Assembly (NCBI RefSeq): GCF_947172395.1
Contig: NC_069104.1
Span: 9,079,355 to 9,143,354 of the forward strand
DNA: 64,000 nucleotides
Origin: Bicyclus anynana
Lineage: Eukaryota > Arthropoda > Insecta > Lepidoptera > Nymphalidae
Direction: 5' to 3'
The notes under the pieces were generated by a model. That model was not told the origin of the DNA. It searched no databases and saw only the letters and a list, made by a program, of their open reading frames with translations. Below, in pieces: positions 10,146-19,781 of the stretch; the first letter of the stretch is position 1; each line of letters starts with the position of its first letter. The position numbers and the translations under genes are program-made.

Positions 10146-10259
10146 CTCTTTTACGAAATGACGAAAAACGATCGATGATCGGTTCGTTTCGATCGATCGA
10201 TGTACGTCGATGCAGTGAAGGGCAGTGAAGGAAAAGTTACTCCATTTTACAGCGATACT

Positions 10260-10350
10260 ACTGTAAGGGCTAGACCTTGGACCGCCCTTAGACCTCTTTA
10301 ATCCAGATTAAAAAGGTCTAAGAGCGGACGAAGTCGCGGGCCTCCACTAG
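10260..10350 (+). mobile_element. Helitron 3' end
   Basis: It ends GCGGACGAAGTCGCGGGCC...CACTAG followed by T: the Helitron 3' hairpin and CTAG. Upstream is an imperfect hairpin (CTTAGACCTCTTT / AAAAAGGTCTAAG). The adjoining element at 10351 follows directly, so two Helitron ends lie head-to-tail. Confidence 0.6.
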
Positions 10351-10590
10351 TCCTACTAATCCTATTCTACTAATCCTACTAATATTATAAAGGCGAAAGT
10401 TTGTGTGTAAGTGTGTTTATTCCTCTTTTAGGCTGCGGCTACTGAAGCGATTTGGCTGAAATTTGGAATGGAAATAGGTTTTACTCTGGATTAACACATA
10501 GGCTACTTTTCATACCGGAAAAATCAACGGTTCCCGCGGGATTTGTGAAAAACTAAATTCCACGCGGACGAAATCGCGGGCGTTCGCTAG
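10351..10590 (+). mobile_element. Non-autonomous Helitron
   Basis: It opens in repeated TCCTACTAAT motifs leading to CTACTAATATTATAAAGGCG and continues through AGCGATTTGGCTGAAATTTG and CTGGATTAACACATAGGC. It closes with the 3' hairpin GCGGACGAAATCGCGGGCG and CTAG, followed by T. The TC 5' start, CTAG 3' end and subterminal hairpin are Helitron hallmarks. No Rep/helicase coding capacity. Confidence 0.75.
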
Positions 10591-10778
10591 TGTCAAATAT
10601 ACATTGTGATTCATAATAGTTGAACAAGCATGTCTTATAGCTTATTGTTCTAAGTACCACGTTGCTTAAGATTCTGAATGACATCACCACAGAAAATACT
10701 AGAATTTCTACTCAATACGTCCACTCCTACACAAAATATATTGACAAATAGACAAACGAAGTGATTTTATAGCAACAA

Positions 10779-10945
10779 TGACGATGCAATCTAAGATGCA
10801 AGCGGCCTAACCTGTTATGAGTAGGAAGGATGATAATCCACACTCTCTCGGTTTCTACTCGACGTACCGGAACACTAAATCGGTTGGCGGTACGTTTTTG
10901 TCAGTAGGGCGGTTAGTAGCTACTTGGCTACGGCCGAAGCCTCCC
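10779..10945 (-). repeat. SINE-B fragment
   Basis: Minus-strand body of SINE-B (CAATCTAAGATGCAAGCGG, CTCGGTTTCTACTCGACGTA, GGCGGTACG, GGCTACGGCCGAAGCCTCCC). It lacks the tRNA-like head and joins a T-rich run. Confidence 0.75.
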
Positions 10946-10969
10946 ACAAAAAACAATTTTTTTTTTGTT

Positions 10970-11195
10970 TTTGTTTTTTTTTTATTCTTTACAAGTTAGC
11001 CCTTGACTACAAGCTCACCTAATGGTAAGTGATGATGCAGTCTAAGATGGATGCGAGCTAACTTGTAAAATCCACACCCTTTTTCGGTTTCTACATGACA
11101 TCGTACCGGAACGCTAAATCGCTTGGCGGTACGTCTTTGTCGGTACCTAGGGTGGTAACTAGCCACGGCCGAAGCCTCCCACCAGCCAAATCTAT
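10970..11195 (-). repeat. SINE-B fragment, second tandem copy
   Basis: T-rich start (tail on minus), ACAAGTTAGCCCTTGACTAC, and the family body to CGAAGCCTCCCACCAGCCA. The tRNA head is missing. It sits directly beside the copy at 10779-10945 in the same orientation. Confidence 0.8.
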
Positions 11196-12150
11196 CAAGT
11201 GTTAACCGTAACTAACTCCACGCGAAGTCAGAGGTAACAGATAGGTTACGTTAGATATGTTTTAATTAGTTGACCGTTTTAATTAACTGATAAGAAACGT
11301 AGCGGAATTATACCGTCAACAAACACCGTCCAATGCAAATACATACGCAGTTAGTTGGCACTTACTTTGCACTACGTTGAGGCCAATGTTGCCAGGATAA
11401 CTGTGCCAAACTCCGCATGAAAAGAACAGGCAAACAAAAAAGCTTTTTATGGAAAAACAAATTTTTTCGGTTCAGAATAAATATGTCCGGTATTACCGCT
11501 TACATATTTATTCTGAAAAATGAATTTAAGAGGGAAAGAAATAAATATTTTTCCTCGAATCGAGGCATTTAACGAGGTAACGAAAGACAGGTTTTTTTTA
11601 TTCATTAATTATTAAATAAACTAAGGAGAATTTGAGGTGTTTTGTTTTTTCAAGATCGAAAGTTTCTTGAAACAAAAAAACCCATTTATCCATTTTTAAT
11701 TTTTTGTGGATCTGACTCGTGGATAACCGTGAATAATATAAAAACAGGCAAAATCTCATTGGACGAATAAAGAAGTTATAGACTTATCAATATCAATTTG
11801 ACTTTTCATTTCCATTTCATTTCACTTTAAATGCGTAATATCGTAATATTAGTCGTTACAATTTCCTGAAAAATCGGGAAGTTGCAAATTTTCCCACCTG
11901 GCAACACTATCCAGCTATGAGTGGCGTGCATCAACACGAGGTCGCGAGCTTGAGGCAGGTCGCGCCTCAGCTGCACGTTGACATGCACGTTGCGTGAAGT
12001 GCATGTTGTATCTACATACTTGTATACCTATCATAATATTATGAGTACCACGCGCCCAGTTTCTGATTTCCCTTGATAATATACAGCGTGTTACGCGTAA
12101 AGGCTAAGTTACATTAGAAGAGATTTTCTCGATTTTATATTTCCGTTTGT
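11196..12150. other. Unassigned stretch with one hairpin
   Basis: No long frame. A 16-base inverted repeat TTCAGAATAAATATGT (11471-11486) pairs with 11502-11517 around a 15-base loop and may be the core of a small foldback element. Otherwise I see only AT-rich sequence. Confidence 0.4.
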
Positions 12151-12512
12151 TCTAAATTATCTATCTATCTATATATATCTATACTTATAATAAAATTGGT
12201 CAAACTCTATACATTTATCCGCAATTTGAGATTTTACTTATACCATTTGCAACAAACGTTAGCGTGGCATAGAGTCCTACTAGCGCCATCTAGAATCTAT
12301 ACTTATAATACGAATTCTGTACATCCTGTACATTGAAGATATTTTTAAATATTTTTGTTGGGGGGCATTATATAATCGATATTTAAGTTAAAAATATTTT
12401 TTTTCGATTTTTTTCTGTCTGTCTGTTCATATCATCAGGCAGAGTTCATCTCCGTTATCTCTCAGTTATCCACAAACCAGAGGCTATCACGATTAATATT
12501 CATCAATTTTAT

Positions 12513-13020
12513 AATGGGGATGATGACTAGGTTTGAATATATTGATTTTTATGATACATTCAGGTAAATAGGGTCAATGTTAACTAATTTATATATAAAA
12601 AGCAAAGATTATCTGGATATTTGCAAAATAAATGAGATTATAAAATTTTAAAATCTATTAAAAATCTTTTATCGTAATTAGATGAAAATTCATACAGTTT
12701 TAGCTTCCTTACATTAAATGTGGCATTTTTTAATATGTGAACTATAAACATAAACGCACAAATAACAAAGATATTAGTAATTTTGTTTGTACGCACATAC
12801 AAATCTAACGATCATTACATTGCCTACGACGTCATTAGTTCGTGCCATTTTGTATGGGGCGCTTTTCAGGGATCCGCGGCAGCACCGCAAATCTGACCCT
12901 TTAAATCCCTGTAGCTCCGAAAGTAATGATCGCAGATACCCTGTTCCTTTTACAAAATTGCTTTACTATTAGCGTACTCTTAATTTATATACAATTTAAA
13001 AAACTGTCATCATCCCTATT
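12513..13020 (+). mobile_element. M1 terminal-inverted-repeat element (MITE), complete
   Basis: About 508 bases, bounded by AATGGGGATGATGAC (12513-12527) and its near-complement GTCATCATCCCTATT (13006-13020). It is non-coding. Partial copies at 19820-20023, 20955-20990, 23226-23629, 26911-27076 and 63450-63518 share both ends and the internal GGATCCGCGGCAGC block, which defines the family. Target duplication not clear. Superfamily unknown. Confidence 0.8.
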
Positions 13021-13274
13021 TGGCAACACGAATATGTATATTGAGCTACACGAATGACGCCAGGTCTCAAGCTAACAATAAATCATTCATGTATAAAATA
13101 TGTGGCATTGTTGTGTCGGTGTTACTTGAGTTGGTTTTAAATAAAGTCCCTTTCAGTGTTCACTCACGAGGAGTGTTTATGTGTGTGTAAACACACACAA
13201 TAGTCCACGTAACCGGCGATGAGTTTGTATATTTTTCCATTTTTAAATAACCCACTCCACACCCACAGGCATGT

Positions 13275-13590
13275 TAGTTTGCAGCCTTTTTTTAGCGGAC
13301 TCAGAAGTTATTACAAAAATAAGAAAACCAATGTCGAACAAAGGTTATGGATTCACAAAATTTGTCAAGACAACTTCATTAACAAATCAAACTGTAACCA
13401 AAATAAGACCCTATAATGGCAGAGAATGTGTGAGCAAAGTCACCTTGAGTGAAGTCACGCACTTGTGAACGTTGTGTGTAGGGTTAAAGGCGCCTTTGAC
13501 TACAAACACTCCCCTTTTCCACTCAAGTCACTCTCCCCGTCTATCCCAAGTAACCCATAAAGAATTACACAACAAGAGGGCTAGTCGTTG
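13275..13590 (+). repeat. Unclassified repeat U1, copy 1
   Basis: It shares ordered blocks with 27965-28290, 46740-47720 and (reversed) 51285-51440: GACTCAGAAGTTATTACAAA, AACCAATGTCGAACAA, AATAAGACCCTATAATGGCA, CACGCACTTGTGAACG, TGTGTAGGGTTAAAG and CTCAAGTCACTCTCC. It has no coding potential that I can follow across copies. Confidence 0.65.
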
Positions 13591-13603
13591 CTTCCATCTT
13601 TCT

Positions 13604-13663
13604 ACGAGTAGGTAATATTGTGTTTAGTAGTCAATACTGGTATAAACAATATTACCTACTCGT
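13604..13663. repeat. Small perfect inverted repeat
   Basis: ACGAGTAGGTAATATTGT (13604-13621) pairs with 13646-13663 around a 24-base loop. It could be a miniature foldback element. Confidence 0.6.
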
Positions 13664-14160
13664 ACAAATCGAATCAATCGATCGAATAGATCGATCGATG
13701 TATGTCGATCGATCTGTCGTCAGACAGACAGACAGACAATTTTTTTTATTGCATTTTTGGCATCAGTATCGATCACTAATCACCCCCTGATAGTTATTTT
13801 GGAAATATATTTCTTGTACAGAAATTACCTCTCTACAGATCAGTTTTTTGCGGAGAATTTGGCTAACTCTAATATGAGAGTTGACAAAATTACTATGAAG
13901 TGTAACACGTAATGGTGAAGGTAAGTGATCCACTAATCGGCTCAGAGGTCACGGTTTATTGCACGCAATTATAACGTTTGCCGCGCCCGCCGCCCATGTG
14001 ACCGGTGACAGGCCACGTTTCTATCAGCTAATGCTATTGTGGATCATATTTTACATATAGCTTGGCAAGTTCGTTGTTGACACTCCCATGGTATGCGGGC
14101 GACGGGAGGGGAAGGACCCGCGGACCATCGTGAGTATTATGAATGAATTTGCCAAGCTAT
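13664..14160. other. Stretch without a recognised gene
   Basis: It contains GATCGATC-rich and (CAGA)n patches near 13670-13735. Near 14055 and 14150 the string TAGCTTGGCAA occurs in both orientations, an inverted pair about 90 bases apart. Nothing codes for a recognisable protein. Confidence 0.4.
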
Positions 14161-14167
14161 AATTGTT

Positions 14168-14628
14168 TCAGTCAATGGTCTTAGAGCGAAAAGCTTTGTT
14201 CAACACCTTAAGAAGCTTTCGCTTAACTTGATTTCTTGAATTTCTTAATTCTTAATTCACGTATTGTGAGGAAGTTTCTCACTATGGAACCCTGTTTCTT
14301 GGACACTCAAATACCCCGCAGCGTGAGGGTTGAATTTATTTTCAACCAACTTCAAAAATAGGAGGAGGTTCTCAATTTGACGTGTATGTTTTTTATGGTT
14401 TTTACCTCATAAAGTCGTCATTTATTAACCAATTTTGAAAATTATTTTTTGTTGGAAAGAGTATACTTCCAGATTGGTCTTGTTTAATTTTTATGAAAAT
14501 CGGTTTAGTAATTGTGTGTTAAAATCAAAATAACTGAAATACGTCTTTTAAGTCGGTTACATTTTTATGATGATTTTATAATGATAATTATATAAACTTT
14601 TAATAGTGTTTTGTATTATATTTTGTAC
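14168..14628 (+). pseudogene. Dong/R4-like 3' end, interrupted by an M2 element
   Basis: It reads ...VSVNGLRAKSF.QHLKKLSL, matching the C-terminus of the Dong-like lineage at 35205-35560. A scrambled tail and the 3' UTR (CAGCGTGAGGGTTGAATTTA) follow. The UTR resumes at about 14586 (CTTTTAATAGTGTTTTGTAT) after a 220-base M2 insertion at 14341-14562. A Helitron abuts at 14629. Only the last ~60 codons were ever present. Confidence 0.7.
14341..14562 (+). mobile_element. M2 element (ACCGACTTC-type termini)
   Basis: It starts AACCAACTTCAAAAATAGGA and ends TTTTAAGTCGGTTAC, so the ends are imperfect inverted repeats around GACTTC/GAAGTC-like text. The body includes TTACCTCATAAAGTCGTCAT and TGAAAATCGGTTTAGTAA. 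It is inserted in the 3' UTR of the Dong-like fragment. Confidence 0.55.
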
Positions 14629-14812
14629 TAGCGGACGCCCGCGACTTCGTCCGCGTGGTAGTCGATGTAAACTTTCTACCCCTATTTCATTGCCTTCTTA
14701 ATTTCGCTACAAAAAGTATTCTATAGCCTTCTTTGTGTTATGGACTCAAATCATGTCATTTAAATTCATTCAGTAGTTTCAAAAAAAGGACAAGTAAAAA
14801 AATCGGTTGTCT
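14629..14812 (-). mobile_element. Helitron, 3' end on the left
   Basis: It begins CTAGCGGACGCCCGCGACTT, the reverse complement of the Helitron 3' hairpin plus CTAG, and continues GTCGATGTAAACTTTC, TATAGCCTTCTTTGTG and TTCATTCAGTAGTTTC. The Helitron 5' end is missing. Confidence 0.7.
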
Positions 14813-14814
14813 GT

Positions 14815-15165
14815 AAAGACGGTTTACTGACGATAGTTGAACGTGACAACGTCAGAAAATACTAATAGAATGGTTGCGTTTTTTTCAAAAAAAAAATTAA
14901 ATTAACGTATTTAAAACAATAAATACATAAAAAACTGTTCGTTTTTCTAAAATACTGTTTAATAATCTTCATAGACCAGAATATATTTTATTTGTTCTAA
15001 AAAAAAGTTGGCCCTTAACCCTAGAGCGACATATACTTTATTTCTTGTAAAAAAATTGGCAACCCTAGAGCGCGGTAACGACGTATGACGTCATCTTTTT
15101 TCGAGTTTGCATCTGGCTTCATCGAATTTTAAGTCGTTGTCACGTCGAAATGAGAGAAAAACTAA
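14815..15165 (+). repeat. Non-coding repeat with GACGTTGTCACGTT-like ends
   Basis: It starts GACGGTTTACTGACGATAGT and runs to AAGTCGTTGTCACGTCG. The same element, reversed, is at 48655-48930, where internal blocks (AAAATACTGTTT, CAGAATATA, AACCCTAGAGCG, GATGACGT) keep their order. Complementary ACGTGACAACG-type text lies near both ends, consistent with a TIR element. Confidence 0.6.
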
Positions 15166-15169
15166 ATTA

Positions 15170-15345
15170 CGTAACACCGTCACGTAAACGCGAATTTCTA
15201 AAGAATTTAAACAGTGCCATCTAGCGGCATTACTGCACAACTGTTTTAATTCCATATAAAATTTGCGAAAACCTCAACGGGATAGTAACAGTATGAAAAT
15301 ATTGAAAACTCCCACTAGGCACACAGCGCAGTCATACGTAGGCTA
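15170..15345 (-). repeat. Short TIR-like element, copy 1
   Basis: Reverse counterpart of 17014-17181: TAACACCGTCACGTAAACG, AGTGCCATCTAGCGGCAT, TTTAATTCCATATAAAATTT, AACAGTATGAAAATATTG and CTCCCACTAGGCAC occur in reverse order there. Non-coding. Confidence 0.65.
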
Positions 15346-15675
15346 TGCGTCATAAGCTATACAACTCAATTAAGGACAATGCTTGCAAGTCACAAAGAAC
15401 AGAGGTGTGTCGTGGACGTGTGACGTGGTCACATGTACGAAGCGAACGGACGGACGGTTTAATTACTTTGTGTCATAAGCCGTGACACGGTATGGCGTGG
15501 CAATCGGCACATTGCTCATAATTTCAGCTGGCTTGTTAACTAATTTAATCCAGTTGACTTGTTGCTTATATGACTAACATTAATCTTACGTATTTATAAA
15601 GAGACGAACTCTTCATTAATGTTTTAATTTTTATGACTATCATTAAAAGTTCTTACCCTTTACATTATACATACG
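15346..15675. other. Stretch without a recognised feature
   Basis: Mixed-composition single-copy sequence. I see no coding region or repeat match. Confidence 0.35.
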
Positions 15676-15815
15676 ATAAGCTGAAGTGGCAATGGGCGGG
15701 GCACATAGTTCGAAGAGCCGATGGACGTTGGGGTCCCAAAGTGCTGGAATGGCGACCCCGCACTAGTAAGCGCAGTGTTGGTCGACCCCCCAACAGGTGG
15801 GCTGACGACGTCTTT
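15676..15815 (+). pseudogene. RTE/BovB-type LINE fragment
   Basis: It reads DKLKWQWAGHIVRR, RWGPKVLEWRPRT and SVGRPPNRWADDV, the W-rich C-terminal segment of RTE-type ORFs. Both sides are truncated. Confidence 0.75.
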
Positions 15816-15907
15816 TTACTTTGTTAATTTATTTAGGTATTTCCTTATAAAATTAAAACAAATATTGTTCTTCTTTAACTTTAATAAATAAATACAATAA
15901 TTTAAAC

Positions 15908-16030
15908 ATCATCATCATTCACATATTCGGCTGACTGCTGAGCTCGTGTCTCCTCTCAAAATGAGAGGGGTTAGGCCAATAGTACATCCTTCACACACGC
16001 AGAGAATTAAGAAAATTTTACGTGTCTTTA
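15908..16030 (-). repeat. SINE-A 3' fragment
   Basis: ATCATCATCATTCACATATT (tail side), CTGCTGAGCTCGTGTCTCC, AAAATGAGAGGGGTTAGGCC and CACGCAGAGAATTAAG match the reverse strand of SINE-A. The CCACGCTGGCCCAATGCGG segment is deleted. Confidence 0.75.
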
Positions 16031-16076
16031 AAACATAGAAAAAACATGATCAGAATTTTATTCCGCGAATCGTCGT

Positions 16077-16275
16077 CATCAACCCATATTCGTCTCACTG
16101 CTGAGCTCGAGTCTCCTCTCAGAATGAGGGGGGTTAGGCCAATAGTCCACCACGCTGGCCCAATGCGGATTGGCAGACTTTACGTAATTATGAGAATTAC
16201 GGAAATTCTCTGGTATGCAGGTTTCCTCACGATGTTTTTCCTTCACCGTTTGAGACATGTGATATTTTATTTTTC
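16077..16275 (-). repeat. SINE-A, head-less copy
   Basis: It runs from ATCAACCCATATTCG through CACCACGCTGGCCCAATGCG to CTTCACCGTTTGAGACATG. The tRNA-like head is missing, and a short insertion near 16180 duplicates GAGAATTACGG. It lies beside the fragment at 15908. Confidence 0.8.
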
Positions 16276-16858
16276 ATTTAAAATATTTAAAAAATTAACC
16301 GCGCTAGTGGTTGGGATACTGAATTATAATGGTTTTATTTTGTAATTTTGGAACCTTCCCATTCCATTACGTTACGGTCCAATTGTTAAATTTCTTTTCT
16401 CTTAGTTCTCAACATCCACTTTATCCATAACTGGAGTATTTTTAAAGTTACTTTATTTTTTTGGTTGCCTAAACGTACCCACCAATATTAAGAGCTCAAA
16501 CTTGGTGGAGGTACTCAACAACGTGCAAGGTATAGTCTCTTATGTTCAACTGAAGTAACTGCAAAAATCTCTTCTTCGTCTCCCCTACTATTAGATGTCT
16601 AAGTAATTATGTAAGTCCAATATTTGCCTATTAAAAGGCTTGTAAAAGTCAAAGCGACTCGTTTCCATCAACGTGGTCTCGTGGCTCAAGTTTATCTCTA
16701 CGATAAACATCAATTAGCTAATTAGATTGCTTACCGTAAAGCCGGCACGTTTAACATAACGTTTAAGTTGGCAACAGTTTGTTACTTTGTACCGTGTTTA
16801 TAGATCGAGATCATTATATAAACGAAACATAAACAATAATATCTAGAATTGTGCAATC
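16276..16858. other. Stretch without a recognised feature
   Basis: AT-rich. No frame or repeat family recognised. Confidence 0.35.
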
Positions 16859-17300
16859 TAAGGCTAGATTCACATGGCATTGTTTACGTCACAGAAAACA
16901 TACAGGTACGAATGAACGAGGCACGTCGCGCAGCGTGTGCAAAAGCGTCCGATCCGAGCGGCGACACTCGAATGTTTAAGTCCCCCCCAGGGTACCGCGA
17001 CCCTGTGTGCCTAGTGGGAGTTTTCAATATTTTCATACTGATACTATCACGTTGACGTTTTCGCAAATTTGATATGGAATTGAAACAGTTGTGCAATAGT
17101 GCCACTAGATGGCGCTGTTTCAATTCCTTAGAAATTCGCGTTTACGTTACGTGACGGTAACAGTATCAAACTGCCGCTAGGCCCTCTGTAGTTACGTTTG
17201 CGTGGTTAATAATGCGTAGAAAAGTACACTATGTATAATCGTATTTATAAACGTGCACTATAAAAAACGTGCAGGACAGTGCCGTGTGTATCCAGCCTTA
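16859..17300. mobile_element. TIR element of about 440 bp with internal nested element
   Basis: Left end TAAGGCTAGATTCACATGGC is complementary to right end GTGCCGTGTGTATCCAGCCT plus TA with few mismatches, giving inverted termini of about 20 bases. Its centre is occupied by the smaller element at 17014-17181. A short frame through 16900-17000 is GC-rich but matches nothing I know. Non-autonomous. Confidence 0.6.
17014..17181 (+). repeat. Short TIR-like element, copy 2
   Basis: About 168 bases, from CTAGTGGGAGTTTTCAATAT to AACTGCCGCTAG. The ends are imperfect inverted repeats (CTAG(C/T)GG(C/G)AGTTT...ATACTG). The same sequence is present reversed at 15170-15345. Confidence 0.65.
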
Positions 17301-17935
17301 AGGTGCCCGCTAATAGGCCCTGCTTGGTCTGTGCCCCGCATTCTGTAAAGTTACAGCGATGTAACATCGCTCATTTCCATGGCAACTTCGTTGTTAGTCA
17401 CATTTTATTTTGCAGGCGAATATATCGACATCGACGAGTATAAAATAGCGGAATCACACCTAACATTATTGTCAAGTAGCGGACGCCTGCGACTTCGGAG
17501 TAAGTGCGGACCCTTAGACCTCTTTAATCCGGCCATAACCCAAAATTCGTTCTTAGCGGTCGTCTCGGTATTTTTATTTGTAATTGACTGTTGCTAAAAT
17601 TAAACGGAGTTAAAAAGGGGATGAACTTACACTAATTTTCTAGTAAACGAAGTTTTGGGCGGCCTCTAGCGAAGGATTCGAGCAAAAAGATAAGGAAACT
17701 CAGTTGTGAATATCACATTGCGTCTGTTATTGTTTTTGGCGTTTATACATTGAAGTTATGTGATGCAACTCGGGTACCTGAATTTAAAAACACCATCTGA
17801 AAAAGCCGATGCAAATAGTGTGTTTGTTATGCAGCTTTTTTTTTGTCTGTGGGTAGGGATGTCATCAACGGCGAATTCATCATTTTCCAGAATTGCGTCA
17901 GGCACGAGTACAACACATCACCTAACGTGATACTT
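17301..17935. other. Mixed stretch with a Helitron-like scrap
   Basis: Bases about 17474-17545 (AAGTAGCGGACGCCTGCGAC, CCCTTAGACCTCTTTAATCC) resemble the Helitron terminal hairpin and the subterminal hairpin seen at 10270-10310. The rest is unassigned. Confidence 0.4.
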
Positions 17936-18265
17936 GACGGCCTACGTGGCGCAGTGGTATGCGCGGTGGATTTACAAGACGGAGGTCCTGGGTTCGATCC
18001 CCGGCTGGGCAGCTTGAGATTTTCTTAATTTGTCCAGGTCTGGCTGGTGGGAGGCTTCGGCCGCGGCTAGTTACCACCCTACCGGCAAAGACGTACCGCC
18101 AAGCGATTTAGCGTTCCGGTACGATGCCGTGTAGAAACCGAAAGGGGTGTGGATTTTCATCCTCCTCCTAACAAGTTAGCCCGCTTCCACCTTAGACTGC
18201 ATCACTTACCATCAGGTGAGATTGTAGTCAAGGGCTAACTTGTAAAGAATAAAAAAAAAAAAAAA
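17936..18265 (+). repeat. SINE-B, full length
   Basis: tRNA-like head GACGGCCTACGTGGCGCAGT, B box GGTTCGATCCCC, the complete body and a poly(A) tail of about 15 bases. Confidence 0.9.
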
Positions 18266-18528
18266 TACTCCTTTTGTCCCCGTGGACCCGTCACTGGCAC
18301 CAATGCGCTCCGAGTCACGTCGCATCTTGTGCCACCGGTGCGCGAACTCCCATAGTCGATGGAAGTTTGCCTCCGACGAAACGAGGTCCTTGCAGTACCT
18401 GTCTCCGCGATCTCCATTCCGTCCAGCATCTCAAGCAAGTCCTCGTAAAGAGGACATTCCCACAAAACGTAGTGTCTGTCCTCGTCCTCAAGGCCGCAAT
18501 CACAGACAGGACTCTCACGCAGCCTCAT
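18262..18528 (-). pseudogene. R1/jockey-type LINE C-terminal fragment with zinc-knuckle
   Basis: The minus-strand frame reads MRLRESPVCDCGLEDEDRHY, then VLWECPLYEDLLEML. The spacing C-X-C-X7-H-X4-C is the C-terminal cysteine-histidine motif common in R1/jockey-type ORF2 proteins. About 85 codons remain. The fragment is sandwiched between the SINE-B tail and an RTE fragment in the opposite orientation. Confidence 0.65.
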
Positions 18529-18715
18529 TGCTGGAATGGCGACCCCGCACTAGTAAGCGCAGTGTTGGTCGACCCCCCATCAAGTGGACTGACGACATCA
18601 AGCGAGTCGCAGGGATTCGCTGGATGCTGGATGGCTCAGTATCGTGATGTTTGGAAGGACAAAAGGCCTATGTACTGCAGTGGACGTCCATCGGCTGATA
18701 TGATGATTATGATGT
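18529..18715 (+). pseudogene. RTE/BovB-type LINE 3' end
   Basis: It reads LEWRPRTSKRSVGRPPIKWT and DDIKRVAGIRWM, then the 3' end GGACGTCCATCGGCTGATAT with a (GAT/TAT) tail. A frameshift follows RWM. 5'-truncated. Confidence 0.75.
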
Positions 18716-18788
18716 GAAGTCTGCCAATCCGCATTGAGTCATCGTGGTGGACTAAGGTCTTAGGCCGTGATGATACGATTAAATCTGA

Positions 18789-19082
18789 GCAAAATCTCAC
18801 CTGATGGTAAGTGATGACGCAATCTAAGATGGGAGCGGACTAACTTGGTAGGAGAAGGATGAAAAACCACACCACTTTCAATTTCTACACGACATCGTAC
18901 CGGAACGCAAAATCGCTTGGCGGTACGTCTTTGTCGGTAGGGTGGTAACTAGCCACGGTCGAAGCCTTCCACCAGCCAGACCTGGACCTTAAGAAAACCT
19001 TAATCAGCCCAGCCGGGGATCGAACCCAGGACCTCCGTCTTGTAAATGCACCGCGCATACCACTGCGCCACGGAGGCCGTCA
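18789..19082 (-). repeat. SINE-B, nearly full length
   Basis: From AATCTCACCTGATGGTAAG to GCGCCACGGAGGCCGTC, with the B box as GGGGATCGAACCC on this strand. The poly(A) tail is absent. Confidence 0.88.
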
Positions 19083-19109
19083 TCGTGTGACTGCAGTATA
19101 GAGACAATG

Positions 19110-19183
19110 ATCAGGCTGTGGAGCCATGAATCTACATCTACCGACCACCTGTATAAATAATGCATGTATCTGCAAAGAAATAA

Positions 19184-19224
<41 letters not shown>
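19110..19224 (+). repeat. LINE-type 3' tail with (TTGA)n
   Basis: CTGTATAAATAATGCATGTA followed by AATAAATTGATTGATTG... and about nine TTGA/GATT units (19184-19224). AATAAA plus a tetranucleotide tail is typical of 5'-truncated CR1-like 3' ends. No coding remains. Confidence 0.5.
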
Positions 19225-19225
<1 letters not shown>

Positions 19226-19569
19226 CCTGGAGGCTTCTATTGGCTATTGTTTCCCGTTTTAGTGTAAGACAGTATCCCTGTAATTAAACAGATGCAGCCC
19301 TAGGTCACGTTGTGGCCACGATTCGGCATCGCACATGGCTCAGCGCGCCGTGCTCACGTTGCCATGTAATATATCAAAGCTACTTCAAGTATAATGTCAC
19401 GTATTTCAAATATTGATATTACAATGACACGTGCGACAAATACTGGGGTTACAATGCAAACAATGTGTAAGCAGAGAGCTTGCAATGACCAGATTTACCT
19501 CATTGGCTGACAGTTTGTCAGACCATGCTCCTACCATAGGTAAGTACGGTAGACTTAGTTTAGTCTATA

Positions 19570-19740
19570 TTTTGACTGGTGGGAGGCTTTGGCTAGTTAC
19601 CACCCTACCGACAAATACGTACCGCGTATGTCGTGTAGAAACCGAAAGGGGTGTGGATTTTCGTCCTAACAAGTTCGCCCGCTTCCATCTAAAATTGCAT
19701 CATCACTAATCATCAGGTGAGATCGAGTCAAGGAAACGAC
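19570..19740 (+). repeat. SINE-B fragment
   Basis: GACTGGTGGGAGGCTTTGGC, CCCTACCGACAAATACGTACC, GTAGAAACCGAAAGGGG and CATCAGGTGAGATCG. The head is missing and there are internal deletions. Confidence 0.8.
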
Positions 19741-19781
19741 CTAACAACAATTTTTTACCAACTGTAATCAGTTATTTTTAT

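Noticed and set aside
15176..17181. The inverted pair 15170-15345 and 17014-17181 as TIRs of one 2-kb transposon
   Set aside because: The right unit lies inside its own TIR element and the interval contains unrelated SINE-A and RTE pieces with no transposase.
17379..17597. 72-codon frame as a small secreted protein
   Set aside because: The hydrophobic start is weak and the frame runs into Helitron-like terminal sequence.
18274..18717. Plus-strand frames of 121 and 147 codons
   Set aside because: Antisense to the R1/jockey-type fragment and out of frame with the RTE piece; no recognisable domain.
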